From G965279355 sp965279355 (GTDB lineage: Bacteria > Pseudomonadota > Alphaproteobacteria > CACIAM-22H2), in assembly GCA_965279355.1 (NCBI GenBank), contig OZ257155.1, forward strand, positions 124,001-188,000: a stretch of DNA of 64,000 nt, given 5' to 3'. Made by a program: the position numbers and the translations under genes. The notes under the pieces were generated by a model, which was not told the origin of the DNA, searched no databases, and saw only the letters and a program-made list of their open reading frames with translations. Each line of letters begins with the position of its first letter. Position 1 is the first letter of the stretch. Shown here one piece after another: positions 18,697 through 27,473 of this stretch.

Positions 18697-19041
18697 TTAT
18701 TTAGTCTGCCTGGCCGGACGGATGGCGCTGAATGCCGTGTCCGTGGGCGCGTCAAGCAGCCGTTCGCTGCCGATCAGGAGCGTGGTGTTGTCGCGAATCG
18801 GCTGACCGCAGGGTGTGCCGCCGTATCGCTCGACAACGGTGCAGGCCAGCTTGGCCATCATGGGGCTAAAGAGGAGTTCAGCGCCGATCTCGCCGTCCTT
18901 CAGGGCCCGGCGGCTGAACAGGGCGGCTGTCTTCGGTGTCCCGCCAGCCATGAATGCGGGCAGGCAGGCGCCGTGGATAGTGCCGAGGACGCCATCCCGC
19001 ACCATGTCGGCGGTGAGCGTGATTTGCCGCCAATCCTGCAT
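18697..19041 (-). CDS. hypothetical protein, family unknown
   Basis: A possible 114-residue soluble protein beginning MQDWRQITLTADMVRDGVLG. Its composition is normal for a real protein, with helix-like stretches and no low complexity, and GGGAG lies about eight bases before the ATG at 19041. No domain was recognised. It sits alone in an otherwise empty stretch between the 49-residue membrane protein and the YeiH-type gene. The flanks (18438-18696 and 19042-19195) show nothing else recognisable. Confidence 0.45.
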   Translation of the reverse strand: MQDWRQITLTADMVRDGVLGTIHGACLPAFMAGGTPKTAALFSRRALKDGEIGAELLFSPMMAKLACTVVERYGGTPCGQPIRDNTTLLIGSERLLDAPTDTAFSAIRPARQTK

Positions 19042-19195
19042 AAGGGCTCCCGTTTTGGGTCCGCAAACCCCAAACACGGTCGGTTTCTGAGCTACGAAAG
19101 TGCGATTGCGGTGTGTGACGATGCCGCACGGGAACAGTGCGCGCTTGGATCGGGCATGGCAATCCCAATCGGCCTCTCGGCTCCGCGTCACCTCC

Positions 19196-19230
19196 ATCAA
19201 AAAAGGGGCCGCACTGTTCAGTGCGGCCCT
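19196..19230 (-). terminator. rho-independent terminator of the YeiH-type gene
   Basis: On the minus strand, 25 bases after the stop of the YeiH-type gene, an 11-base stem (GGGCCGCACTG and its complement, 19206-19216 and 19219-19229) is followed by a T run (the complement of AAAAAA ending at 19204). Confidence 0.85.
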
Positions 19231-19254
19231 TCTGACCGATAGAGCGATGGAACT

Positions 19255-20847
19255 CTACTGGATGTTCGGCTGGGCGAACAGCACGCCGCCGAACAGCAGC
19301 CACGCGACGAGCAGCGTCCAGAAGACGTTGATGGCCTGGGCACCGAGGAAGGCGAGGGCGGGGCGGCCCTGATCGGTGGTCGCGAGTTCGACCAGACGGG
19401 TTTCAAGGCCGATGCACACGAAGGCCATGGCGAACCACCAGAGGCGGATTTCGCCCAATGCCGCGCGCGTGCCGCTGACGATGTCGGCCGGTAGCAGGAA
19501 TGAGAACACGGCCGAGGCGATCACGAAGCCGATCACGAATTTGGGGAAGCGCTGCCAGATGACGGCCGCACTCGGCTTTTCGCCGGTGCCGCCGGCGCCG
19601 GTCTGCTTGAAGGCCCACCAGATGGCGAGCGCGAAGGCGGCGACGCCGACCAGCGCATTCTGGGAGAACTTCACAATGACTCCGGTTTTCATGGCGGCGT
19701 CACTGACCAAGGCGCCAGCCGCGACAACTGAGGCGGAGGTGTCGAGTGTCCCGCCGAGCCAGGCGCCGGCCACTAGGTCGTTCATGCCGGTGGTCTTGGC
19801 GATCCACGGCATGGCAATCATCATCGGCACCGCGACGATCAGCACCAGCGAGGTGACATAAGAGAGCTTCTTCTTGTCGCCTTGGATCGCACCGCAGGCG
19901 GCAATGGCGGCAGAGACGCCGCAGATCGATACGGCGGTCGACAGCATCGCGGCGAACTCATCGTCGACGCGCAGCTTCCGGCACAACCAGAAGCACGAAT
20001 ACCAGACGACGAAAACGACCAGCACGGCCTGGACGATGCCGAGCGCGCCGGCCTGCAGCACCTCCATGAATAACAGGCTGGCGCCGAGGATGACGAGGCC
20101 GGTCTTGACGAAGAACTCGGTCTGTACTGCCGGCATCAGCCACTTCGGCGTGCCGATGGTGTTGCTGATCAGGAGGCCGAGGAGCAGCGAGAAAATGACG
20201 TACTCGATACCCCAGTCGATGAACAGCCCGTTGCCGGCGAGAAAGCGGGCGAGCCAGGCGAGGCCAAAAATGATGGGGAAGCCAAGCGCAAAGGCCGCGG
20301 CCTTGCCGCCGAGCAGGGCGATCCCAATGGTCGCGACAACCAGCAGTGGCACGCCGACAGTGACGACCTTGACGAGATTGTCCCAGATGAAGACGCGGGT
20401 GGCGGCGGTGGCCTGTGCGTGACCACGGATTTCGGCGCCAAGCGCGCCTGGCAGGGTGCGGCTGCCGAGGCCAGCGAGGCGGCCGGCGGCGGTCTCAATC
20501 GCCTTGCGGTCGCCGGACTGCAGCGCCTCTTTGGTCGACTGCGTCAACGCCACGACGTTCTGCTGGTTTTTGACGCGGGCCTCATCGGCGATGGTGTTGA
20601 GCGCTTCGGTCCAGCCCGGCGTCGACTGCGCGATCTGCGCATCGGTGGTCCAGCGGAAGGACGAGACGGTATTGCGCAGGTCGAACAGCTTGAACTGAAA
20701 GAGCGCGATGACAATGGCAATGATGACGGTTCCCAGGAACACCGCCATCCAGTCTTCGGTGCGCCACGCGCCGGACGGCGGAGCCTGCGTGTTCTGTACC
20801 GGGATGTTCCCGGCATTGGCTGTTCCAGCCGAAACCTGTGCGCTCAT
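19255..20847 (-). CDS. YeiH-family putative sulfate/anion exporter with long N-terminal extension
   Basis: A 530-residue membrane protein. The C-terminal ~350 residues match the YeiH (UPF0324) family of about ten helices, with LVILGASLLFMEVLQAGALG, ICGVSAAIAACGAIQGDKKK and WLGGTLDTSASVVAAGALV. The N-terminal ~170 residues are extra compared with Escherichia coli YeiH: a disordered start, one helix (about residues 32-52), and a ~90-residue soluble stretch probably facing the periplasm. The ATG at 20847 follows GAGGGGC. A strong terminator follows. The transported anion is unproven. Confidence 0.88.
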   Translation of the reverse strand: MSAQVSAGTANAGNIPVQNTQAPPSGAWRTEDWMAVFLGTVIIAIVIALFQFKLFDLRNTVSSFRWTTDAQIAQSTPGWTEALNTIADEARVKNQQNVVALTQSTKEALQSGDRKAIETAAGRLAGLGSRTLPGALGAEIRGHAQATAATRVFIWDNLVKVVTVGVPLLVVATIGIALLGGKAAAFALGFPIIFGLAWLARFLAGNGLFIDWGIEYVIFSLLLGLLISNTIGTPKWLMPAVQTEFFVKTGLVILGASLLFMEVLQAGALGIVQAVLVVFVVWYSCFWLCRKLRVDDEFAAMLSTAVSICGVSAAIAACGAIQGDKKKLSYVTSLVLIVAVPMMIAMPWIAKTTGMNDLVAGAWLGGTLDTSASVVAAGALVSDAAMKTGVIVKFSQNALVGVAAFALAIWWAFKQTGAGGTGEKPSAAVIWQRFPKFVIGFVIASAVFSFLLPADIVSGTRAALGEIRLWWFAMAFVCIGLETRLVELATTDQGRPALAFLGAQAINVFWTLLVAWLLFGGVLFAQPNIQ

Positions 20848-20994
20848 GGTGATGCCCCTCGAATGCGGAAAGGCGGCATGCGTTGAGCGCGCCACCACGT
20901 GAAATCGGGGGCATTATGCTGAAACCGCGGTTGTGGCGGTCGATACTAATTCTCAAACGTGGCGTTAGCTTTGCTGGGGATCGGCTCCGCCGGG

Positions 20995-21582
20995 TTACAG
21001 GCCGCCTGCCATCTTCACCATGATGGAGACGATCAGGAGCTGCATGACGCCCTGCGAGGCGATGGTGAGGAAATACAGCTTCATCATGCGTGCGATCTTG
21101 GCGCTGTCCGGATGCTCCTTGCGGGCCTCGAGATAGCCCCTGACGTTGGTCGGCAGCAGGATGCCCAGGCCCTGGATCGCCAGGACGGCCGAGACAGCGA
21201 GGGCCGCGACGATCCAGTAGAACTCCGGGTAGTCCATCTGCATGTAGCCGAGACGCTCGGCGTAGTAGTAGCCCGAGGTCGGCGCAATGATGCCAAGCGG
21301 GGTGAAGATAAAGAGCGTCTTGGGCAGCAGGTTGCGGGTGAACTGGCGGCGGGCCTCGGCATTGAGCTTGCGCAGGGTCGGGCCGATGACGAAGCCCATC
21401 AGGATATCGGCGCCGGTGAGCAGTACGCCGCTTGCGACATGGACGAAGCGCAGCGGCCATTCATAGGTATGGACATTGATCGCCACCACCATTGCGCCCA
21501 GCGCCAGCGCGGCCCAGCCGAGATTGCGAAAATCGATCCCCTCGACAATCCAGGGAGAGGCAGAGGCTGTCGTATCGCTCAT
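20995..21582 (-). CDS. five-helix membrane protein of unknown function
   Basis: A 195-residue protein with about five hydrophobic helices, including LRFVHVASGVLLTGADILMG and FYWIVAALAVSAVLAIQGLG. The conserved-looking FVHVASGVL histidine in a helix recalls DUF2269/DUF2214-like and cytochrome-type small membrane proteins, but no firm family call is possible. The ATG at 21582 follows GGAAGG. It lies 147 bases upstream of the YeiH-type gene on the same strand, so they may be co-transcribed. Confidence 0.7.
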   Translation of the reverse strand: MSDTTASASPWIVEGIDFRNLGWAALALGAMVVAINVHTYEWPLRFVHVASGVLLTGADILMGFVIGPTLRKLNAEARRQFTRNLLPKTLFIFTPLGIIAPTSGYYYAERLGYMQMDYPEFYWIVAALAVSAVLAIQGLGILLPTNVRGYLEARKEHPDSAKIARMMKLYFLTIASQGVMQLLIVSIMVKMAGGL

Positions 21583-21724
21583 GTGGGTCCTTCCGGATCG
21601 CAATCATTGCACAAATCGCACCAGCATCGTGGGCAATCTGCTCGCCGCGGTGCCGCTTTTTAAGGTTGGATGGTGCGATGGTCAGCGCTTAGGGTGGGGC
21701 GGTTTTTATGCGAGGTGGATGGAC

Positions 21725-22210
21725 ATGCAGGATCTATTGCCGCTGGCCAAGCAGGCGGGCGCCCTGCTCAAGGCGCGTCAACATACGGTCGCTGTTGCGG
21801 AATCATCGGCGGGCGGATTGATTTCAGCGGCCCTGCTCGCGGTTCCGGGCGCTTCGACGTATTTTCTCGGCGGCGCTGTCGTTTATACCCGCCACGCGAG
21901 AAAGGCGTTCCTCGACATCCCCGACGAGGCGCTTTCGAACATGCGCCCGTCCACCGAAGCTTACGCGCTGTTGTTGGCGCGTACCGCACAGCAGCGGTTC
22001 CATTCGACATGGGCGGTTGCCGAAACGGGAGCGACGGGACCGACCGGCAATCGTTATGGCGATGCCGCTGGTCACGCCTGCATTGCAATCACCGGACCGG
22101 TCGAACACGCGATCACGGTGGAGACGGGACAGGCCGATCGCGTTGAAAACATGCGGGCCTTTGCAGAAGCGGCGCTCAATCTCCTGCGGACGTGTGTGGC
22201 CCAGAAATGA
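21725..22210 (+). CDS. pncC: CinA C-terminal-type nicotinamide-nucleotide amidohydrolase
   Basis: A 161-residue single-domain protein of the CinA C-terminal family. VAVAESSAGGLISAALLAVP carries the nucleophile region, and VAETGATGPTGNRYGD is the second signature. PncC deamidates nicotinamide mononucleotide to nicotinate mononucleotide in pyridine-nucleotide salvage. GAGG at 21712-21715 favours the ATG at 21725; an ATG six bases earlier is possible. It overlaps the next gene by ATGA. Confidence 0.88.
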   Translation: MQDLLPLAKQAGALLKARQHTVAVAESSAGGLISAALLAVPGASTYFLGGAVVYTRHARKAFLDIPDEALSNMRPSTEAYALLLARTAQQRFHSTWAVAETGATGPTGNRYGDAAGHACIAITGPVEHAITVETGQADRVENMRAFAEAALNLLRTCVAQK

Positions 22211-22551
22211 CGGCACGGGACGGCAAGACACGACTGTCGCGACTATCCCGCCTGTGGCGCGGGCAAATGGATCGTGTTCGTGGCAAACGCAATTGGGAGA
22301 AATGGGATCGGTTGCTACTCGGCGGCGGATCGGAGGGTGCGTTCGCGGTTGAACCCGGTGAATGGTATCTCGGTGTCTACTGTCAGCATTGCACGGTGCC
22401 GATCCCGGTCTTCAAGGATCAGGGGCGCGGCAACATCATCGCTATCGGCCGTGGCACGCTGACCGTCACATGCATGCAGTGTGGCGCGCCCGGTTCCTAC
22501 GGCACCGACAGCGTGGTGTCGTTCTTCATAGAAGACATTAAAGAAAAGTGA
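22207..22551 (+). CDS. small protein with a CxxC...CxxC zinc-ribbon-like pattern
   Basis: A 114-residue protein with two cysteine pairs about 31 residues apart (YCQHC and CMQCG), which resembles a zinc ribbon. The first ~20 residues are strongly basic. It overlaps the pncC stop by four bases and is probably translated with it. No known family was recognised; ATG codons further in would shorten the basic start. Confidence 0.6.
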   Translation: MTARDGKTRLSRLSRLWRGQMDRVRGKRNWEKWDRLLLGGGSEGAFAVEPGEWYLGVYCQHCTVPIPVFKDQGRGNIIAIGRGTLTVTCMQCGAPGSYGTDSVVSFFIEDIKEK

Positions 22552-22645
22552 TCTCCGGCGTCGGCTTTCGGCAACGCCGGCCCAGAAGATCGGGTTGTTG
22601 GCGCAAATCAGTCCAGCTGCCCAAGCTTTGATCGCGAGCACAGAA

Positions 22646-23497
22646 TTAGAACGGCCTGTCGCCCTGCACCATGACGCGGTGGATGTAGCGTGTGTATCGG
22701 ATATCGTCGTACCGGGTGCCGGAGTGCAGGGTGCAGCGGTTGTCCCACATCAGAAGATCGCCGGTCTGCCATTTGTGTCGGTAGATGAAGCGTTCCTGCG
22801 TCGCGAACTCCACCAGTTCGTCGACCAGCGCCTTGCCTTCCGGATTGGTCATGCCTTCGATGGCATGCACGGTGCCTGTACCGATATAGAGCGAGCGGCG
22901 GCCGTCGGCGGGATGCGTGCGTAACAATGGATGAAAGACATCCGGTGTCAGTGCCTTCTGCTCTTCGGTCAGCGGTGCGCGGTCGTCGCGGGCCGCCATG
23001 AAGCGGTGGTAGGAGTGGTGGATACGCTTTCCTTCGAGGCTCTTCTGTCGCTCTGCGGGGAGCGCTTCATAGGCCGCACACATATCTGCAATCAGCGTAT
23101 CCGCGCCTTCGGGCGGCGTTTCGATGCCATAGAGCATCGTGCTCATCACAGGACAATCCTTGTAGGACAGATCGGTGTGCCAGCCGATCCCTTCGTTATG
23201 CGCCCCAATAAATTCGCCGTTCACCTTGCGGTTGGAGAGCACGTAAATATGAGGATAGTCGGGCAGGGTGTATTGCAGAAGCGTATGCGTCTCAAGCGGG
23301 CCGAAGAGCCGCGCGAAGCGCAGCATTGCGTCTGGCGATAGGTCCTGTCCGCGGACCAGCATGACGCCGTGGCGATGGAAGGTATGGATCACGCTGGACA
23401 TCGTCGCTTCGTCGACCCGCGCGAGATCGACATCCTGGATTTCGACCCCGAAACCCTGTTTCAGAGGGCGCGTGCGCAACTGGACGGCAAGGGACAT
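22646..23497 (-). CDS. TauD/TfdA-type Fe(II)/2-oxoglutarate dioxygenase
   Basis: A 283-residue member of the TauD family. The iron ligands are visible as H107 and D109 in GWHTDLSY and H258 in DNRCTLHSG; R270 in the C-terminal YTRYIHR is placed to bind 2-oxoglutarate. Relatives hydroxylate taurine, 2,4-D and other aryloxy or sulfonated acids. The gene is divergent from a zinc alcohol dehydrogenase gene with only about 100 bases between starts, so the two may share control and act in one degradative route. The substrate is unknown. Confidence 0.92.
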   Translation of the reverse strand: MSLAVQLRTRPLKQGFGVEIQDVDLARVDEATMSSVIHTFHRHGVMLVRGQDLSPDAMLRFARLFGPLETHTLLQYTLPDYPHIYVLSNRKVNGEFIGAHNEGIGWHTDLSYKDCPVMSTMLYGIETPPEGADTLIADMCAAYEALPAERQKSLEGKRIHHSYHRFMAARDDRAPLTEEQKALTPDVFHPLLRTHPADGRRSLYIGTGTVHAIEGMTNPEGKALVDELVEFATQERFIYRHKWQTGDLLMWDNRCTLHSGTRYDDIRYTRYIHRVMVQGDRPF

Positions 23498-23601
23498 GCG
23501 TAATCTCCGGCGATGAATGGGCCTGTTGCAACCCCTGTACCAGTCGGTTCGTGGTTGCTATGAGTGTAGGGAGGCGGCACACAAAAAAGGCGGGGGGACG
23601 C

Positions 23602-24696
23602 GTGAAAATCAAGGCGGCGGTATTTCGCGACAAGACGGGACACGCTTCTATCGAAACACTCGATATTGAGGAGCCGCGCGACGATGAAGTGCTCGTCCGT
23701 CTCGTCGCGGCGGGAGTGTGCCACACCGATCTCAAGGTCGCGTCCAGTGATCTGTCGCCGCGTCCAATCGTGCTGGGCCACGAAGGATCAGGGATCGTCG
23801 AGAAAGTCGGTAGAAGCGTCACCAAGGTGAAACCGGGCGATCCGGTGGTGATGACCTACGATGCGTGCGAGCAGTGCCCGGCCTGCCTCGTGAACCAGCG
23901 GACCTATTGTTATGAGGTCGGCCCGCGCAGTTTCGGTGGCAAGCGCCCGGATGGATCGAGCCCTCTCTCCAAGGGCAGCGAGAAGATCCACGGCAGTTTC
24001 TTCGGCCAGTCGTCTTTTGCGGATTTCGCGCTTGCCTACGACCGAAACGTCGTAAAGGTTCCCAAGGGCGCGCCGCTTGAACTTCTTGGGCCGCTCGGTT
24101 GCGGGATTCAGACCGGTGCCGGTGCGGTCATCAATGCGCTCAAGGTCGGTGTGGGTCAGTCGATCGCCGTTTACGGCACGGGCTCGGTCGGCCTGTCCGC
24201 TATTATGGCTGCGCGGCTCATGGGGGCTGCGCGGATCATTGCTGTCGACGTCCTACCCAATCGTCTCGCCATGGCGAAAGAACTTGGCGCCACGGATGTG
24301 GTGAATGGAAAAGATGAAGATGCTCTCGCCGCGGTTAAACGCTTGACCGGATATGGCACCGACTTTGCCCTCGACACCACGGGTCTCGCTGCGGTGATCG
24401 GGCAGGCAGTGAACGGATTGGCGCCGCTCGGCACTGCCGGTTTTGTGGCGTCGCCGTCCGAGCCCGTCGGCATCCATATCCGGCATTTGATGCTTGGCGG
24501 GCGGAAGCTTAAGGGCATCGTCGAGGGGGAGAGTATTCCGGATCTCTTCATTCCGGCGCTGATCGAGTTCCACAGGCAGGGGCGTTTTCCGCTTGATCGA
24601 CTGGTGAAATTCTATCCATTCGAGCGGATCAACGATGCGCTGCACGATTCGCATGAAGGAAAGGCGATCAAGCCGATCCTGCGTCTGCCGAACTGA
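23602..24696 (+). CDS. zinc-dependent alcohol dehydrogenase (aryl-alcohol type)
   Basis: A 364-residue medium-chain dehydrogenase. Catalytic zinc ligands C40 and H60 (GVCHTDL, LGHEGSG), with C at about 173 in LGCGIQTGAGAV, are present, as are the structural zinc cysteines C89, C92, C95 and C103 and the cofactor loop VYGTGSVGLS. The pattern is closest to benzyl/aryl alcohol dehydrogenases. The GTG at 23602 was chosen because GGGGGGAC precedes it and MKIKAAVF is the usual opening. It is divergent from the TauD-type gene. Confidence 0.93.
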   Translation: MKIKAAVFRDKTGHASIETLDIEEPRDDEVLVRLVAAGVCHTDLKVASSDLSPRPIVLGHEGSGIVEKVGRSVTKVKPGDPVVMTYDACEQCPACLVNQRTYCYEVGPRSFGGKRPDGSSPLSKGSEKIHGSFFGQSSFADFALAYDRNVVKVPKGAPLELLGPLGCGIQTGAGAVINALKVGVGQSIAVYGTGSVGLSAIMAARLMGAARIIAVDVLPNRLAMAKELGATDVVNGKDEDALAAVKRLTGYGTDFALDTTGLAAVIGQAVNGLAPLGTAGFVASPSEPVGIHIRHLMLGGRKLKGIVEGESIPDLFIPALIEFHRQGRFPLDRLVKFYPFERINDALHDSHEGKAIKPILRLPN

Positions 24697-24699
24697 AAT

Positions 24700-25071
24700 C
24701 TAGTGTCCGGTGAGGGCCTGTTCGACGGCGAGCAGCAGCGCGCTTCGCCGAAATGGCTTTTCCATCCAGGTCAGATCGGAGAATTCCTTACCGGCGGTTT
24801 TGATCACGGTATCAGAGCCGCTCATGGCACCGGACATGGCGATAACCCGCGCGCCGGGGTCGGCCTTCTTGATATCGCGGATGACGTCGAGGCCGTTCTG
24901 GCCCGGCATATGGATATCGGTGATAACCAGGCCGGGGCGGTGGATGCGGAATAGGTCGACGCCGTCGGCGCCCGCGGTCGCTTCGAGGAGCGTATAGCCG
25001 CGAGGCTCCAGGATGATCCGGATGACATCGCGGATGGCCGCATCGTCATCGATTACAAGTATCGTTTCCAT
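24700..25071 (-). CDS. single-domain response regulator
   Basis: A 123-residue receiver domain with no output domain. D8, D9 and D10 form the acidic pocket, D52 in VITDIHMPG is the phosphorylation site, S80 is the switch residue and K105 in EKPF completes the active site. It lies about 110 bases downstream of a hybrid sensor kinase gene on the same strand. It probably receives phosphate from that kinase's phosphorelay and acts through protein contacts. Confidence 0.92.
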   Translation of the reverse strand: METILVIDDDAAIRDVIRIILEPRGYTLLEATAGADGVDLFRIHRPGLVITDIHMPGQNGLDVIRDIKKADPGARVIAMSGAMSGSDTVIKTAGKEFSDLTWMEKPFRRSALLLAVEQALTGH

Positions 25072-25181
25072 CGTCCGCGGCTGGGCGATTCACCTTGTGT
25101 CAGAAGATGCTAGTATGAGGAAAAAGACACGGTAGGTCAAAGCCTTGCCGGTCAAGTCTACCATCGCAGCGATGGGCCGGA

Positions 25182-27380
25182 CTATTTGCTCGCTGCGGCG
25201 GCGAAACCGTCCTTGGGGCGGTCGGAACGGCGCCGCTGCAGGATGGCGGCCAGTTCGATGAACGGCTTGTCATCGCTCGACGTGAGGGCGGCCAGTGCAT
25301 CCGCCAGTTCCTGCTGTCGATAGGGTTTGGTGAGGCGGGGCAGGTTGAGCGCCGTGCGCTCAGGGATTTCGGCATGTCCGCTGGCAAGGAGGATCGGCAG
25401 ATTCGGCCATTGCGCTCGGATTTTCTGGGCAAGCTGGGTACCGGTCATCGCCGGCATCGACTGGTCAGCGAGAACGATATCCACTTTGCGATGGCCAAGC
25501 GTTCGTAATGCTTCGGCACCGGAGTTCACCTCAAAGGCGACGTGGCCCAGGTCGTGAAGCATATCGGTGGTACCGGAGGCGACCAGATGATCGTCGTCGA
25601 CCACAAGAACCGTCAGCATCCGGATGTGTCTGGCCGGCACTGGCGCCGCCTGTGCCGGAGCGGCCGCAACCTTGGGCTCGGTTTCTCCCTCTGGCAGCCA
25701 GATTTCGGCCGTGGTGCCATGGCCGAGACGGCTTTGCAGTTTGAAGGTGCCGCCGGATTGTTCGGCAAGTCCGTGTACCATCGAGAGACCAAGTCCGGTC
25801 CCTTTACCGACGCCCTTGGTCGTGAAGAAGGGCTCGACGGCGCGGGCCAGCGTCTCTTCGTCCATTCCGGTCCCGCTGTCGGCCACACTGATGCAAACAT
25901 AGAAGCCCGGGCGCATGCCGCCAGCGACCAGTTCCGGCACGATCTCCTCACGGGCGGTGATGGTGATTTTGCCGCCGCCGGGCATGGCATCCCGTGCGTT
26001 TACCGTCAGATTGAGTAGGGCCAACTCAAGTTGATGCGGATCGATCTTTGCCGGCGGCAGGTTTACCGGGAAATCGGTTGCAATGGTGACTTCGGGGCCC
26101 AGGGAGCGGCGCATGAGATTGCTCATATCCGCAACCAGCTCCGGCACGTCGACATTGCGCGGCGACAGATCCTGCCGACGGGCGAAGGCGAGCAGGCGCT
26201 GGGTGAGGGACGCGCCGCGCTCCGCGCCGCGGATTGCACGTTCAACCAGCCGGCTGGAGCGCTCGTCCGTTACGCGCCGTTGCAGAAGGTTCAGATTGCC
26301 GAGGATGATGGCCAGCAGGTTGTTGAAGTCGTGGGCGACGCCGCCGGTCAGCTGGCCGATGCTTTCCATTTTTTGCGCCGAAAAAAGCCGCTGCTCGGCG
26401 GACAACCGCTGCTCGGTTTCCTCATGCAGACGAGCCAGAGCATCCTGTTCCGCCCGCGCGCTGCGCATCGCAAGCCAGGACACAAACAGGAGTGTCAGCG
26501 CGGCGGCAATCGCGACCAGGCCATAGAGTTTGAGATTGGCTGCCCATGCCTCCAGGACGACGGACTTTGGGATGCCGACACCGACATAAAGCGGATAGTC
26601 GGCGATCTTGCGGGTGGCGACCAGAAGTTCACGGTCCTCGATCGATGAACGCATGAAATCGGGTGCGCCGCCGGATCCTTCGGTGACGCGTCTCATCATC
26701 GGGCTGTCGGCGCTGAATCGACGGTCGTCCGTTGATACGGGGTTGCGGGCCAGGATCGCGCCGTCGCTGCGCACCAGAACGGCGACGTTCGGGACTGGCG
26801 GCGCCGCAGCGCGGAAGAACTTCGAGAAATAGTCCGGGTTCAATCCGACAACGATGACACCGTTGAAACTGCCGTCCGGCCCCGTCAGGCGACGGCTGAC
26901 ACCGAAGGACGGCAGTCCGGTCGCGGCGCCGACGGTCGCTTCGCCGATATATGTGCCGATATCCGCCCCGCGGTGCTGCCTGAAAAAGGCGCGATCCCGC
27001 CAGACCGCCTGCTCCGGCCAGCTTTCAAGCGAGCCCGCGCGGATTGTGCCATCCGGATCTGCGATCCAGATCGAGATGACATGATCGAGCCCCACCTTGA
27101 TGTCGCGGAGCATTGCGCTTGTTTTGGGCAATGCGATCTCATCCCAGGACATGGCTTTGACATGTTCCTGGATACGGTCGACCACGAGATCGACGGCTTC
27201 GAACACTTTTCCAGTATGCTCGTCATAGATTGCAGCCGTGCGCGCAACCGTGTCCCGGCTGTCGTTCAGGATTTCGGCCCGGTTCCACCAGGCCGCGAGG
27301 ACAAAGACAGTTGTAGGAACGAGGACAGCGACGGCCAGAAGAAGCCGCAGAAGACGGACGGACGACATGGGGCAGACCAT
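25182..27380 (-). CDS. hybrid sensor histidine kinase with periplasmic Cache-like domain
   Basis: A 732-residue membrane kinase. It has an N-terminal helix (about residues 9-29), a ~240-residue periplasmic sensor of dCache type, a second helix near 285-305, a HisKA domain with H350 in GGVAHDFNN, an HATPase domain (GTGLGLSMVHG), a Pro/Ala linker, and a C-terminal receiver with D639 in VLADQSMPAM. No DNA-binding part is present, so signal output probably passes to the single-domain regulator downstream. ATG at 27368 is an alternative start. The gene at 33570 has the same architecture. Confidence 0.92.
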   Translation of the reverse strand: MVCPMSSVRLLRLLLAVAVLVPTTVFVLAAWWNRAEILNDSRDTVARTAAIYDEHTGKVFEAVDLVVDRIQEHVKAMSWDEIALPKTSAMLRDIKVGLDHVISIWIADPDGTIRAGSLESWPEQAVWRDRAFFRQHRGADIGTYIGEATVGAATGLPSFGVSRRLTGPDGSFNGVIVVGLNPDYFSKFFRAAAPPVPNVAVLVRSDGAILARNPVSTDDRRFSADSPMMRRVTEGSGGAPDFMRSSIEDRELLVATRKIADYPLYVGVGIPKSVVLEAWAANLKLYGLVAIAAALTLLFVSWLAMRSARAEQDALARLHEETEQRLSAEQRLFSAQKMESIGQLTGGVAHDFNNLLAIILGNLNLLQRRVTDERSSRLVERAIRGAERGASLTQRLLAFARRQDLSPRNVDVPELVADMSNLMRRSLGPEVTIATDFPVNLPPAKIDPHQLELALLNLTVNARDAMPGGGKITITAREEIVPELVAGGMRPGFYVCISVADSGTGMDEETLARAVEPFFTTKGVGKGTGLGLSMVHGLAEQSGGTFKLQSRLGHGTTAEIWLPEGETEPKVAAAPAQAAPVPARHIRMLTVLVVDDDHLVASGTTDMLHDLGHVAFEVNSGAEALRTLGHRKVDIVLADQSMPAMTGTQLAQKIRAQWPNLPILLASGHAEIPERTALNLPRLTKPYRQQELADALAALTSSDDKPFIELAAILQRRRSDRPKDGFAAAASK

Positions 27381-27473
27381 GCCTCTCTAAACCAGCAGAC
27401 AGCCGAAAAGAGCATAGCACGATACCTGCCCAAGAGGTTACAGAATGGGCCTTCTTTCTTGTGGATCAATGAA

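Noticed and set aside
24700..25071. The single-domain receiver as the missing receiver of the PhyR-like protein
   Set aside because: It resembles CheY/NtrC-type receivers rather than the PhyR type, is 4 kb away on the other strand, and is linked to a hybrid kinase.
26973..27473. Upstream extension of the MFS transporter frame
   Set aside because: It overlaps the divergent sensor kinase gene and shows no transporter or other domain.
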